Shown: positions 1 to 9,567 of the stretch, piece by piece | Position numbering within the stretch: the stretch's first letter is position 1 | Layout: each line of letters begins with the position of its first letter | Source: Saccharomycopsis malanga | Lineage: Eukaryota > Ascomycota > Saccharomycetes > Ascoideales > Saccharomycopsidaceae | DNA: 64,000 nucleotides | Assembly: GCA_004014935.1 (NCBI GenBank) | Contig: CP025323.1 | Location: 682,001 to 746,000 of the forward strand | Direction of reading: 5' to 3' | Made by a program: the position numbers and the translations under genes | Notes under the pieces: model-generated | The model's database searches: none | What the model was told of the DNA's origin: nothing | The model's input: only the letters and a program-made list of their open reading frames with translations

Positions 1-223
1 ATGGTCAAAGCCGAAAGCAGGGCTTTTTATGGCTTTGTTATTAATGTCTTTGATAAATGCTTGTATGCTTGATGTGTGGATGTTATGATATTCTGGTGTA
101 TGGATGTACTATGTTTATTTATCTTTACATATTTTTGTTTACTTTTCAGAATTTATAAATATTGATAATAAACGCCAACAACTAACAAATTGTAAAGCTT
201 TCCTTTCCAAGATCATAACGGAA

Positions 224-1654
224 ATGGGTGAAACAGCAGTGGCTAGAGAAGCGGGTCCTTTGTTGCAGCTTTCCAAAGACTATGATCTAGCTTATCAGAA
301 CATAGATCAAGACAATCTTTCAGCCTTACTTCAATACAAGTCTGAATATTTATCCAACGTCAAGACGCTTCTCGAAGAGTCAGCTGAAGATGAGAACATT
401 GAAAACCAAGAGTATGGATGTGACAGCATATCGTCCATTGAAAAAGAAGGGCTAGAACTACTAAAAGCTCTCACTATACCACAGTATATGAATAGCATTA
501 TTGAACAGTATCACCAGTACTTTTCTAATGTTAAATTCACTTATCTAGAGCAGAGCTCTAAAGAAAAGTTTTTCCGCAACATTGTCAACTCAAAGTTTAT
601 TAATATCAAGGAGCTTGAACTGCTTAAGATCAATACTGCAGAGCAAAAGAAAATGTTGCAGGCAAAAAAGGCTACAAGAGACACTCTATTGAATGCAGTA
701 AATGAGCAGCTACGTGAGAACTACTCGCAATATACCAAAATTGAAAAGTTACAAAAACAGGCTAAAGAGACTATACTTAAATCAAAGCAGATGCTTTTGG
801 AGATAGACAAACTTGAGAAAGAAAACACTGCCCAATTAGAGACAAAGTCTGTTCAGTTCGACGACAGTGATCAAGTCTTGGAGCATGTACATGCGCTTGA
901 TGATTATGAAGATATTGTGCAAAGTACCAAGGATGACTCCTTGATTACTGCAGAAGTAGATAGAAAACATGAAAACAAAATTGAGGATGGCGTAGCAGAT
1001 GTTTCGCATAATAGCAGTATCATATCCAATTTTGATGACTACGTAATACTTAATTCAACACAGAATTTATCGGCATTAGTCAAGAAAAGACGGTTAGCAG
1101 CGGAAGTCTGTGAAACCGACAAAGAAACTGTTTGTAAGAAGATCAAAGTGCAAGAAGAGGTCCTTCAAGACCAACAAAAAAGCATACAGGCGCTTCAAAA
1201 AACAAACAATAGTTTGAAAGAAAAAATACGAGAAACCCATATCAAGAATGCACAGATTTTACAGAATGACAAGATGAATGGTAAAGAAAAGCTATTTAAA
1301 AACAAGCAACACCTGTCCTCTTGGCTCATGGAGTTGGCTCTGTTGTTGCAGAGACTAGATAACCAAAAAGGTAGTGACTGTCATACCATATCGGGACCTA
1401 TGGAAAACTACAGCTTGGAAATGAAATATGGGGCAGTTCAATTTACAATCAAAGTAGGCAAAACAACATCAGAAAATGGCTCAAAATACAAGCTATCAGA
1501 CGTTTCATTGCAGAACAATGGAAGCAATACTGTTGTCGGATTGCAAGACAGCGAGCAACTCAAGAAAGTTTTGGAACAGCAGCAAATGACTTACTATTGT
1601 TCCCTTTCAGCACTTGTGGATTCAGTTCTGAACCTCGCAAGGTGTTACTTTTAG
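224..1654 (+). CDS. KRE28: Kinetochore protein Kre28 (Sos7 family)
   Basis: Ortholog of Kre28 (Sos7 in fission yeast), the small partner of Spc105/Knl1 in the outer kinetochore. The signature FTYLEQ (about residues 105-110, followed by KEKFF) matches the LTYLEQ...YFF segment I remember from S. cerevisiae Kre28. Long coiled coils follow (about 120-215 and 300-360). A conserved C-terminal strand GAVQFTIKVGKT lies near residue 403. Length (476 aa) is above the budding-yeast protein (about 385). The start is uncertain. ATG 224 is the first methionine clearly after intron-like sequence. An ATG at 104 would translate what looks like an intron end. A spliced form joining 29-62 to 198-1654 stays in frame, using donor GTATGC at 63 and branch ACTAAC at 181-186. 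The true first exon could also lie upstream of the window. Confidence 0.8.
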   Translation: MGETAVAREAGPLLQLSKDYDLAYQNIDQDNLSALLQYKSEYLSNVKTLLEESAEDENIENQEYGCDSISSIEKEGLELLKALTIPQYMNSIIEQYHQYFSNVKFTYLEQSSKEKFFRNIVNSKFINIKELELLKINTAEQKKMLQAKKATRDTLLNAVNEQLRENYSQYTKIEKLQKQAKETILKSKQMLLEIDKLEKENTAQLETKSVQFDDSDQVLEHVHALDDYEDIVQSTKDDSLITAEVDRKHENKIEDGVADVSHNSSIISNFDDYVILNSTQNLSALVKKRRLAAEVCETDKETVCKKIKVQEEVLQDQQKSIQALQKTNNSLKEKIRETHIKNAQILQNDKMNGKEKLFKNKQHLSSWLMELALLLQRLDNQKGSDCHTISGPMENYSLEMKYGAVQFTIKVGKTTSENGSKYKLSDVSLQNNGSNTVVGLQDSEQLKKVLEQQQMTYYCSLSALVDSVLNLARCYF

Positions 1655-2434
1655 TATGGTCAACTTTTGCCAAGTGATGGCTAAACAGATTATGTATGCT
1701 AATGTAATATATCTATTGTTTTTTCTTAGGCTAACTCAGTAGCTAACAACCAATCAGTATCATGCCTATCATTTTTGCATCTTACAACTCGACAGCTTGA
1801 TAGGTCACGTTCCACCACCCATTATCGCGGCCTTTAACACAGCAGGGCGTATTCTGGGCCTATCCACTATCCATCATTTCGGTAGTCTATTTAGTTTCAA
1901 ACAACTAACGATTCAGATCATATTCCATTTTCTGCCAAAAGTTAAAAGCACAAAATAGTAAGAACTGTAAAACCTCCACTCATTTCAGATATCAATAGGG
2001 GTAGGAGATAAATTACACATCAATTCAACTCTTTAGAGCTTTTCCAAGATTCTTGGTATTTTCGAAATCCCGGATGTTGGGCGCGCAGGACCGAAAGGCG
2101 CAGGCGCATCGGCATGCATGAGATATGGCTCTTATAATAATGCCTTGCCGACAACCACCAAAAATATATAAACAGTCGTAAGACCCAGCTATTGTTATAA
2201 ACAAGGCGAATAAAGGAGACGTGGCTAGGGGGTTTTGGTTGCTTGTGTGTTAGCATCCTAGCAAAGTTATACAAAGAAAACTCGTTTTCCGTCGTGAAGA
2301 TCCTATCAAACGTCAAGATTCATCACTTCAAATCAACACTCTACATCAAACTCTAGCAACAAGGTATAATTGGCCTATTTTTATGTGATACAATTTTGAA
2401 TCTAGTTAGATAAGAAGCAAAGTATATTTATAAA
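1655..2434. other. Intergenic: KRE28 3' end and promoter of the small secreted protein
   Basis: No convincing gene. A TATA element (TATATAAA, 2165-2172) lies about 260 nt before the ATG at 2435. STRE-like AGGGG runs occur near 1995 and 2227, and a GC-rich patch of GCGC/GCATGC sequence lies at about 2079-2115. A 98-codon minus-strand frame over this promoter has no recognisable content. Confidence 0.5.
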
Positions 2435-2884
2435 ATGAAAGGCGAATCAATATTATATCTATTCCTCACTTTGATAACACTTTCCAACGTCCAAGCCTTT
2501 CCAATAGCTCAGCAGCATCAAAAAGAAAAGCAGCATGATGAAGCCAATGGTTTCAGTATAAACAGCCCTGAACAGCAGCAATTAAGTGCAGACCTGAGCA
2601 GCACCACAAGATTTTCCAAACTCATGAAAAGATTAAAATTCGATTCCGTCATGAATGCAGCAAATCTCGCCAGCACAGGACTTATGATTGCCAGCTCAGC
2701 TATCTCTTTGTCAGATTATTTCAAACTGAAAAAAGCAGCAAAGGACCAAGCTGCTGCTGCCAATGATTCTCCTACCCAAAGCATCGAATCTGCTTCAGCT
2801 GCCCAACAAGGTGTCAATCCTCCTCCTGCTGTCCATGTAACTCAGACAGTATACCAAACAGCACCTACTTCTACTCATATTTGA
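2435..2884 (+). CDS. Small putative secreted protein with a Kex2-like site
   Basis: Not recognised. The 149-aa product starts with a clear signal peptide (hydrophobic residues 5-18, likely cleavage after VQA at 21). A Gln/Ser-rich hydrophilic segment follows, then a single KR pair at residues 65-66. After KR comes a 26-30 residue segment rich in Ala, Ile, Leu and Met (about 71-96) that could form a membrane-active or amphipathic helix. KLKKAAK follows, then an Ala/Pro/Thr-rich tail. There is no GPI-anchor signal or Cys residue, so it is probably released or membrane-associated. The start has good context (TAAAATGAA) and a TATA box about 260 nt upstream. One CTG codon sits in a serine run (D-CTG-S-S-T-T), so it may be read as Ser. 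It is a real gene by codon use and signal sequence. Function is unknown. Confidence 0.7.
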   Translation: MKGESILYLFLTLITLSNVQAFPIAQQHQKEKQHDEANGFSINSPEQQQLSADLSSTTRFSKLMKRLKFDSVMNAANLASTGLMIASSAISLSDYFKLKKAAKDQAAAANDSPTQSIESASAAQQGVNPPPAVHVTQTVYQTAPTSTHI

Positions 2885-3607
2885 GCTCATAATATCAACT
2901 AAAATAAATTTTTGCTTTTTTCCTCAATTCTTCTTCTTCCTAACGTCACCTTTATTTCTTCCATCCGCCCACAAAGCATTGGGTATATTTATTCTTATTA
3001 CCTTTTTACTTATTCTTTTCCTTCTTCTCAACTTGGCTGTATTTTGACTTCTTTTTTTAAACACTAGGAATCTGTCCTTTTTAATTCTATTTTTTTAGCG
3101 CATTATGCCAACACTATACTCAATCACTTTTAAAGATTATTTCTTCCAACACTGCGCTCTTCTTTGATTCTCAATTTAAATTTAATTTTTATCCCTAGTT
3201 TATACTAAAATGTTCTTTCAACTTGGCTAATCATACTTGATTGAGGATCAAACTAAGTTTGGCTTTCAAATCTCAGTGTGCTTATTTTTATAAGCTATTT
3301 GGTTTTCGACAGGAGAACAAAACTCTTAGTCCTAGTACAACATTTAATACATAACGCTACATATACTTGAAATACAAATAACGCTAACTTGTATTTGTAG
3401 TCCTTCTTAGTATTGAATGTTAAGTATATATACCATAGTATTAGCGTTACGGAGCTCTGTCTGGTCTTTAGAGCAAAAATCTTAAATATCACGGGCTTCA
3501 GAGCCAATTTGGCGAAAGTTTCGGCCTGTCAACTTTATGACAGTCATATTTTACCTTTAAATCAGCAAAAATTAAAATCTGAGAGGTTGAAAGAAACTTT
3601 TTTGGGT
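2885..3607. other. Intergenic upstream of MMM1
   Basis: T-rich in the first 300 nt (likely the terminator and 3' UTR of the secreted-protein gene), then AT-rich promoter sequence. The MMM1 frame stays open back to 3413, but that part encodes no conserved sequence and I do not treat it as coding. Confidence 0.4.
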
Positions 3608-4942
3608 ATGGAACGGTATTTCGCTTCTGCGGGCGACGCAATTTCCTCATGTTCGTCGGATCAGCGAACCGACAGCATACTAAGGTCAGCTTCTAAAGAT
3701 TCTGGGGCAACAAAGGTATATCACAATGCTCAAACCTCGGTTATAGTTGATGAGCAAGCACTTATTTCTTTTGATGAGTACCTCAAGAAACAACTATTGA
3801 TTAACAGCCATCTCAACATAAATAACAACAGATCAAGTGGAATAATCAACTTTACCAAAGGATTCATTATCGGACAACTATCGGTAATAATCATCATTGT
3901 AATATTTATAAGGTTTTTTGTTTTCTCTGAGTCAGTACCTAAAAGCACATCTAAAGGTGGAAAGAAAAAGAACAAATTGATAACCAACGAAACAATATTG
4001 AGTGGGAATGGTATAAGTATATCTGCCGGAGGAGCATTAAGTACTCTGGCCAGTGGAGCGAAGCGGTCCGTTGGTGCTGTTGCAGACAAATTGGTTAATG
4101 GAAGCGTCAACGTTAGTTCCAGAAAATCAACCAGCATCAGTGGCAGTGCTGCAGACGACGATACGAACAATGAAATGGTAACACTTATCAATACTATTTT
4201 GGAGAAAACTTATTACAATGTAAATACCCATCAAACAGAGTCTCTTGATTGGTTCAATGTACTTGTAGCTCAAATTATTACCCAATTCAGAACTGAAGCA
4301 TTATATGAGGACAATATTATCAATTCTCTTAATGATTTTCTTGTGTCTGGACATGAGAAGAATAAAATTCCCGATTGGTTAGATAATATCAAGATTAATG
4401 AAATTAATATTGGTGACGATTTTCCCATTTTCAGTAACTGTCGTATCATCAAAAACCTGTTGGGTAAACTAGAGGCAAAAATTGATGTAGACTTATCAGA
4501 CACTTTGACATTAGCATTGGAAACAAAATTCCTTATAAATAAGCCAAAAATTATGACTGCTGCTTTGCCTATCAAGCTATCTGTGTCTATAGTTAGATTT
4601 AGTGGATGTTTAAATATTTCTTTAGACTCGATACCTCAAAATGAAAATGATGTGCAAAAGGAACAAAAGAAAGCGCTTTCGAATAAAAGCGAGGATGACA
4701 TTCAACCATTGCACTTGGGCGGGGTATTAAATTTTGGCTTTAGTTCTGATTATAGACTTGAATTTAAAACAGAGTCTTTAATTGGTGCCAGATCAAAGCT
4801 TGAAAACGTCCCGAAAATTTCTTACCTCATAGAAAACCAATTACAAAATTGGTTTGTTGAAAGATGCGTTGAACCAAGATTTCAACTGATACCTTTGCCT
4901 AACATGTGGCCAAGAAAAAAGAATACTAGAGGCAATGTATGA
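3608..4942 (+). CDS. MMM1: ERMES subunit Mmm1 (maintenance of mitochondrial morphology 1)
   Basis: ER-anchored subunit of the ER-mitochondria encounter structure. With Mdm12, Mdm34 and Mdm10 it transfers phospholipids between ER and mitochondria. A short luminal N-terminus is followed by one transmembrane helix (about residues 85-106, GFIIGQL then an Ile/Phe-rich run). A basic KKKNK linker and an SMP lipid-binding domain follow (about 190-435), beginning TYYNVNTHQTESLDWFN and ending with the typical VEPRFQ...LPNMWPRKKN. Start 3608 gives 444 aa, close to the family's 420-460. The in-frame extension to 3413 would add 65 unconserved residues. A CTG codon lies at 4886-4888 in the conserved C-terminal motif (FQ-CTG-IPLP), useful for testing the genetic code. 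Confidence 0.95.
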   Translation: MERYFASAGDAISSCSSDQRTDSILRSASKDSGATKVYHNAQTSVIVDEQALISFDEYLKKQLLINSHLNINNNRSSGIINFTKGFIIGQLSVIIIIVIFIRFFVFSESVPKSTSKGGKKKNKLITNETILSGNGISISAGGALSTLASGAKRSVGAVADKLVNGSVNVSSRKSTSISGSAADDDTNNEMVTLINTILEKTYYNVNTHQTESLDWFNVLVAQIITQFRTEALYEDNIINSLNDFLVSGHEKNKIPDWLDNIKINEINIGDDFPIFSNCRIIKNLLGKLEAKIDVDLSDTLTLALETKFLINKPKIMTAALPIKLSVSIVRFSGCLNISLDSIPQNENDVQKEQKKALSNKSEDDIQPLHLGGVLNFGFSSDYRLEFKTESLIGARSKLENVPKISYLIENQLQNWFVERCVEPRFQLIPLPNMWPRKKNTRGNV

Positions 4943-4959
4943 AACTTTTAACAGTCTTG

Positions 4960-7557
4960 CTAACTCTTAATAGTAGGATATTCCTTGATAAAGATCTCGC
5001 CCTTGTCATTCAAGATGCAGTTTTCATTGGTAGCTTTTATTCCTTTACTTTTCAAAAAAGAAATCTCTTTCAAGCTGTTTCCATATTTGTCTCTGGGTAG
5101 CCATACAAAGTCGTTTAATATATTATACTCAAATGACGGGTGTGAAAATGTCACGTCATAGTTGTTTTCATTAAAGCAGTTGATGCTATTGGACGTGAAT
5201 GTGTTTTGAGGAAGATTTTCAACTTCAGAGGTAACTTCGTTTGGTTCAATTGACTCCAATGGTAGATTTTTAAAGGCTGGTTTGTATGTGCTGTTAATAT
5301 ATAACTGAGTTGACATGCTTGCAAAAAACATAAATAACATAAACAGTCCTTGTTTCATGCATGCTGCTTCTTGCTTTTCATTCCGAACCAAGAAGAACAA
5401 ACCAGCTAAAGCCAGCTCAAAGCAATAAATACCACAATATAGTTGCAAAAGTGCCCTAGGAAAAAATTTTCCATATGTTTCTGAGCGGTTATCGCCACTA
5501 TAGCAAAACCGCAGACAATATTTGAACGACAGTGATATCATGGCAAATGCTATAATACTGAAAAGGGACACTAGAGGAGCTATAACTGAAAATATTATAC
5601 ATATTGTCCCAAGTATTGAGTATATAGGATATATAGAGCCCCATTTAAGCGACTCTAACTTTGTAATTACCTCATATTTATCTCTTGGTGTTCTGTTTTG
5701 AAAAAGCAGTATATGGCAAAAATGCTTTACCAAACGGTAACATTGTAGAAGATTACTGCCGCAATAAGACACCCCCCGTAACAAGATGAACGAGAAAAAA
5801 AAGTTCGAAGATTTTGGCAAATTTATGGCTAGTAATGTGGGTATTGAAGCTGGGTTGTTTATTAAACCTTCAATGATTGCAGTGGCACTAGACGAAATAG
5901 TGACAATGAGGAAAACATGAACAAAGAAAAAACAAAAACACCAATTTTGAATATCCAGTTCTAATTCTGCACCAGTAATTCTTCCTTTTAATATTGACAA
6001 TGCTCTATAGAGCGAGGGAATAAGCTCAGTAATTAATATTAAACTCAGAGCAGGAAAAACCCCAGAAATCAAACTTTTGATAGAGTTGGGTGACTGCTCA
6101 ACCCAGCTGAAAAAAGAAAACACTTTAGTAAAGTTTGTAGTCTGAGATAGTGAGCCTATAAAAATAGTAGGTACTATCCAAATAATAATAAGAAAAACTT
6201 TCAACGTGTTAGAAGTAAAGTATCTCAATTTTTTCACCCAAAAATTGTTTATTTTAACGTTTTCCCATATAATATCTTTTGGGTTTACTTCTATAACTTT
6301 ATAGTTGTTTTGGCTTGGGTTTGTGCTGAGTAAAACTTGTTTCACTATGTAAGCGCAAGCTTGGTGATTAAACTGAACAAACATTTTATAATAACAGGGT
6401 ATTTTGCTTTGTAGTACAGCTTCACGAGTTTCGACTAACTTGGTGTTATTCTTCAAGTATTCTTCAATCAGATTACTGACCAAATCAGTTTTTGAATATG
6501 TGAAAGGAATTCTTGGTTTTAGTCTTTTCCAAATTCGAATGGTTCTATTTTCCAAGTGTCTGAATTTTTCCTGGATAATCTGCCTTTCTTTGTCATTAAG
6601 GGCACTTTGTATCGCGCTATTTTCTTGATTCAAATAAGAGAGCTCAATTTGCACTGGCGTCTCTTCATTGGAGCTATTTGCTACCACAGTTGTGCTAAGC
6701 AATTCTTGATTTCTACAAAGTTTCCAGTTTTTTATTATAATATCTGTCTCGTGCTTTTCAATTTGCCTTAGTAAACTGAGGTTCTTTTCAAAAAGTCTTT
6801 TTACCTCTGCAAATCTGTAAATAAACCAGACATTCTTGATTCCACCAGGTAAACTGTTTAGCGCTTTTAAAAGCGAATTTTTTGCGAGGTTATCCTCTTC
6901 ATGTATTCTTTTAAAGCTGCTTGGTATGTTATCAATCATTACTACCGAGTATGTATTTTTACACTTCAGTAAGTATGAATGGCGAATTTTAATAAACAAT
7001 CGAAGCTCGTAAAAAATTACGGTATGGACGTAAACCATGGAGAGCACGGCAAGCACAAAATGGACGTTTAAATGACCATACTTTTTAGCTGAGGTATTCG
7101 ACCAAGAGAGCCTATCTAAACCATATACTTGTACTGAGCCGTCATTGCCGAAATAGTTGAGAGGCACTAATATAGGAATGTTTATTACCGACAAACCGGC
7201 CGATAATAAGCATAAGATATTCAAAAAACGTAAAAAGAAATAAGCATCAAGCCCCGACACTTCAATATATTCTGAAATTTTGTATTGTATACATGGTTTC
7301 ACCCATCCGAAAAAACCCTGCTTGAGCCTTTCAACTTTCAAGTGCCCAGGACCAAATAGAGCGCGCGGCTGATAAAGCTGCTTTAGCTTTGGCCGTAGTA
7401 AAGAAAAAATTAATAACTGAACTATTGCAAATAATGAAGATATGATGAGCGATGACAAGAATGCTTTGAACGAAATTCCCGAAGATTTATGAGCCGGCGC
7501 TATTTGGTATTCCGCCAAGTGAAGAAATTTAAGAAATGCTACGCTATATTGAACCAT
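4960..7557 (-). CDS. OSCA/CSC1 (DUF221) family putative osmosensitive cation channel
   Basis: Multi-spanning membrane protein of 865 aa in the CSC1/OSCA/TMEM63 family, whose members include mechanically or osmotically gated cation channels. Visible in order: a first helix near residues 32-53, then the RALFGPGHLK loop. Helices follow near 105-130 and 160-185. Next comes a cytosolic domain of about 200 residues that opens VMIDNIP and carries RxxKPRIPFT. The family junction NPKDIIWENVKI precedes the seven-helix RSN1_7TM pore region (about 450-760). Budding yeasts have several paralogs (Csc1, Rsn1, Phm7 and the sporulation-specific Spo75). Length is closest to Spo75, but I cannot assign the paralog by eye. 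It ends 17 nt from MMM1 in convergent orientation and shares a divergent promoter with PCT1. Confidence 0.85.
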   Translation of the reverse strand: MVQYSVAFLKFLHLAEYQIAPAHKSSGISFKAFLSSLIISSLFAIVQLLIFSLLRPKLKQLYQPRALFGPGHLKVERLKQGFFGWVKPCIQYKISEYIEVSGLDAYFFLRFLNILCLLSAGLSVINIPILVPLNYFGNDGSVQVYGLDRLSWSNTSAKKYGHLNVHFVLAVLSMVYVHTVIFYELRLFIKIRHSYLLKCKNTYSVVMIDNIPSSFKRIHEEDNLAKNSLLKALNSLPGGIKNVWFIYRFAEVKRLFEKNLSLLRQIEKHETDIIIKNWKLCRNQELLSTTVVANSSNEETPVQIELSYLNQENSAIQSALNDKERQIIQEKFRHLENRTIRIWKRLKPRIPFTYSKTDLVSNLIEEYLKNNTKLVETREAVLQSKIPCYYKMFVQFNHQACAYIVKQVLLSTNPSQNNYKVIEVNPKDIIWENVKINNFWVKKLRYFTSNTLKVFLIIIWIVPTIFIGSLSQTTNFTKVFSFFSWVEQSPNSIKSLISGVFPALSLILITELIPSLYRALSILKGRITGAELELDIQNWCFCFFFVHVFLIVTISSSATAIIEGLINNPASIPTLLAINLPKSSNFFFSFILLRGVSYCGSNLLQCYRLVKHFCHILLFQNRTPRDKYEVITKLESLKWGSIYPIYSILGTICIIFSVIAPLVSLFSIIAFAMISLSFKYCLRFCYSGDNRSETYGKFFPRALLQLYCGIYCFELALAGLFFLVRNEKQEAACMKQGLFMLFMFFASMSTQLYINSTYKPAFKNLPLESIEPNEVTSEVENLPQNTFTSNSINCFNENNYDVTFSHPSFEYNILNDFVWLPRDKYGNSLKEISFLKSKGIKATNENCILNDKGEIFIKEYPTIKS

Positions 7558-8008
7558 TTTTAATTGTCCAAAAAGCTTAAAGAGTAGTTAGTTAAGCGTT
7601 TTGAATACTTATAAGTGATGAATTAAGCGCCCAAGCCTTTTACAAAAATGTATACCAACCTAACGGTTATATTATGCATGTTGTGGATTTAAGATTTGAC
7701 ATGCATAACACATTCTGCGGGTAAGAAGAGGAGAATTGTTGAGCATTACACACGTGCGTATATTGGAGGACCCGAGAAGCTTGTGATAATATGATCGAAT
7801 CGTATTGGCGATTTTTCAGAGGGTTGTTAAGCAAACCGTTCCCAAATACTGCAATCCGTTATTTTTTTTTAGGTTCGCTTCGGTCAAATTCATCTGCTAA
7901 GTTAATTTATGTTACATTAATCTGATAAGAGATCTTGCGACCCCTTTTCAGGATTCGCGCTAGTATAGAACTCATATTGAATTATCAACGTACATATATA
8001 CGTATACA
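7558..8008. promoter_or_regulatory. Divergent promoter, CSC1-like channel / PCT1
   Basis: A 451-nt bidirectional spacer. A perfect E-box CACGTG lies at 7751-7756 (a Cbf1 or bHLH type site), and a TATA-like run (TACATATATACG) lies immediately before PCT1. The E-box position is direct observation. Its use is inference. Confidence 0.45.
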
Positions 8009-9244
8009 ATGGCTAAAACAAGTCTGAAGAAAAGTAATAAAGCCTCGATAGGCGGTAAGGCTGAAGCCGCTGGTTCGGCCAAAAAGGGAAAAGATGCTGT
8101 CAAGCCAACTAAGGATGTTGCATCAAGTAAAGATGTTGAGTTACAGGAGAAAAAAGCTTCGCCAAGTAAGAAGAGACGTCATTCTCAAGTTGACGATTCT
8201 GTATCAAAGCCACAACTTTCTAAGCAGGAAAGTGAGTGGGATGCTAGATTGCCGGATGAGTATAAGAAGTATCGCCCTCGAGGATACCCATTGTATTTAC
8301 CAGAAGATACCAAACAAAACTTCAGAGTGTACTGTGATGGTATTTACGATTTATTCCATTTGGGCCATATGAACCAGCTAAAACAATGTAAAGAAATGTT
8401 TCCGAATGTTACTCTTGTTGTCGGTGTTCCTGCAGATGAGGTCACATGGAAGAACAAAGGCCTTACTGTACTTTCGGATGAACAACGTTGTGAAACTTTG
8501 AAACATTGTAAATGGGTTGATGAAGTCATACCAGATGCGCCTTGGTCTGTCACTCCTGAATTCCTCGAAGAACATGATATTGATTACGTAGCCCATGACG
8601 ATATCCCATATGCCTCTGCTGAATCAGATGATGTGTATGCGCCAGTGAAGAAAATTGGCAAGTTTTTGGTTACCCAAAGAACTGAAGGCATATCCACGTC
8701 TGACATTATAACAAAAATCATCAGAGATTACGACAAGTATTTGCTTCGAAACTTTGCCAGAGGTGCATCTAGACAAGACTTGAACGTTTCTTGGTTCAAG
8801 AAGAACGAATTGGATATTAAAAAGCATATTGACGAGTTTAGACAGTATTGGAAAAAGACCAACGGTGCTTCTAAAGATTTATATTATGAAATTAGAGAAT
8901 ACTTAAGATCGAGCTCAAATGCGTTGAAAAGAATCAATTCTAATCCTTCAATCAACAGTTTTGCTGAGCATATGAATAGTTTGAACTCTAGAAGCCCCTC
9001 TCCGCCCGAACCTTTGTCTCCTGCTACCGAATTTGCAATGAAATACTCGGGAAACAAGAATCTTCAGGCCAGATCTATTATTAATAGTTTCAAAAAATGG
9101 GTTTTTAAGAGAGAACGGAGCGAAAGCGAAACGCCAACTGACACTACCAAAGAAAGTATTTCTGCTGGTAGCGACCTGGGTGCTGAAGAATTAGAAGTGG
9201 CTCCTAAAAGAAAGAAGCAAAGAACCAAATCTTCTGAAGTTTAA
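8009..9244 (+). CDS. PCT1: Choline-phosphate cytidylyltransferase
   Basis: Rate-controlling enzyme of the CDP-choline (Kennedy) pathway: CTP plus phosphocholine gives CDP-choline for phosphatidylcholine synthesis, at the nuclear envelope or ER. A Lys/Ser-rich N-terminus looks like a nuclear localisation and membrane region. The catalytic core opens RVYCDGIYDLFHLGH, with the nucleotidyltransferase motif HLGH at about residues 117-120. The second signature RTEGISTS is at about 224-231. A helical lipid-binding segment follows, then a Ser/Pro-rich tail with SPSPPEP and a basic KRKKQR end. At 411 aa it resembles yeast Pct1 (about 424). Its only two CTG codons that I noticed are in the unconserved tails. 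Confidence 0.95.
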   Translation: MAKTSLKKSNKASIGGKAEAAGSAKKGKDAVKPTKDVASSKDVELQEKKASPSKKRRHSQVDDSVSKPQLSKQESEWDARLPDEYKKYRPRGYPLYLPEDTKQNFRVYCDGIYDLFHLGHMNQLKQCKEMFPNVTLVVGVPADEVTWKNKGLTVLSDEQRCETLKHCKWVDEVIPDAPWSVTPEFLEEHDIDYVAHDDIPYASAESDDVYAPVKKIGKFLVTQRTEGISTSDIITKIIRDYDKYLLRNFARGASRQDLNVSWFKKNELDIKKHIDEFRQYWKKTNGASKDLYYEIREYLRSSSNALKRINSNPSINSFAEHMNSLNSRSPSPPEPLSPATEFAMKYSGNKNLQARSIINSFKKWVFKRERSESETPTDTTKESISAGSDLGAEELEVAPKRKKQRTKSSEV

Positions 9245-9567
9245 ACCAACTCTAATTTTTGTATTTATATGGTTACTTGTCGTCATTTTAGTGTCATTTT
9301 CAGTGTTCTGGTTTTTGTATTTTAATTTGTTCTTTACTCGTCACAACTATTAGCGTTCAATTTTCCCATTCGTTTCGTCTTTATCTGGTTTGCCAAATGT
9401 GCAGAATCATAGTTTGCATCTCTTGCGCAAGGTCTCGCAAGTAATCTATATACTCATGAATATACAATAGTATTGGAAAACACAGTACAGTGTATGCTAC
9501 AACCAACAGAAAGATAATTGGAAAGTATTTATTTATTCAAAATGGTTAGTGAAGAAGATTGACAAAA
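9245..9567. other. Convergent intergenic spacer
   Basis: A 323-nt T-rich tail-to-tail spacer between PCT1 and the next gene, holding the 3' ends of both. I see no gene or repeat. Confidence 0.4.

Noticed and set aside
2020-2316. 98-codon minus-strand frame upstream of the small secreted protein
   Set aside because: Overlaps the TATA box and promoter region of the next gene, has no domain, and its composition looks like translated promoter DNA.
3413-3607. Upstream extension of the MMM1 frame
   Set aside because: No similarity to Mmm1 N-termini. Family length is met from ATG 3608.
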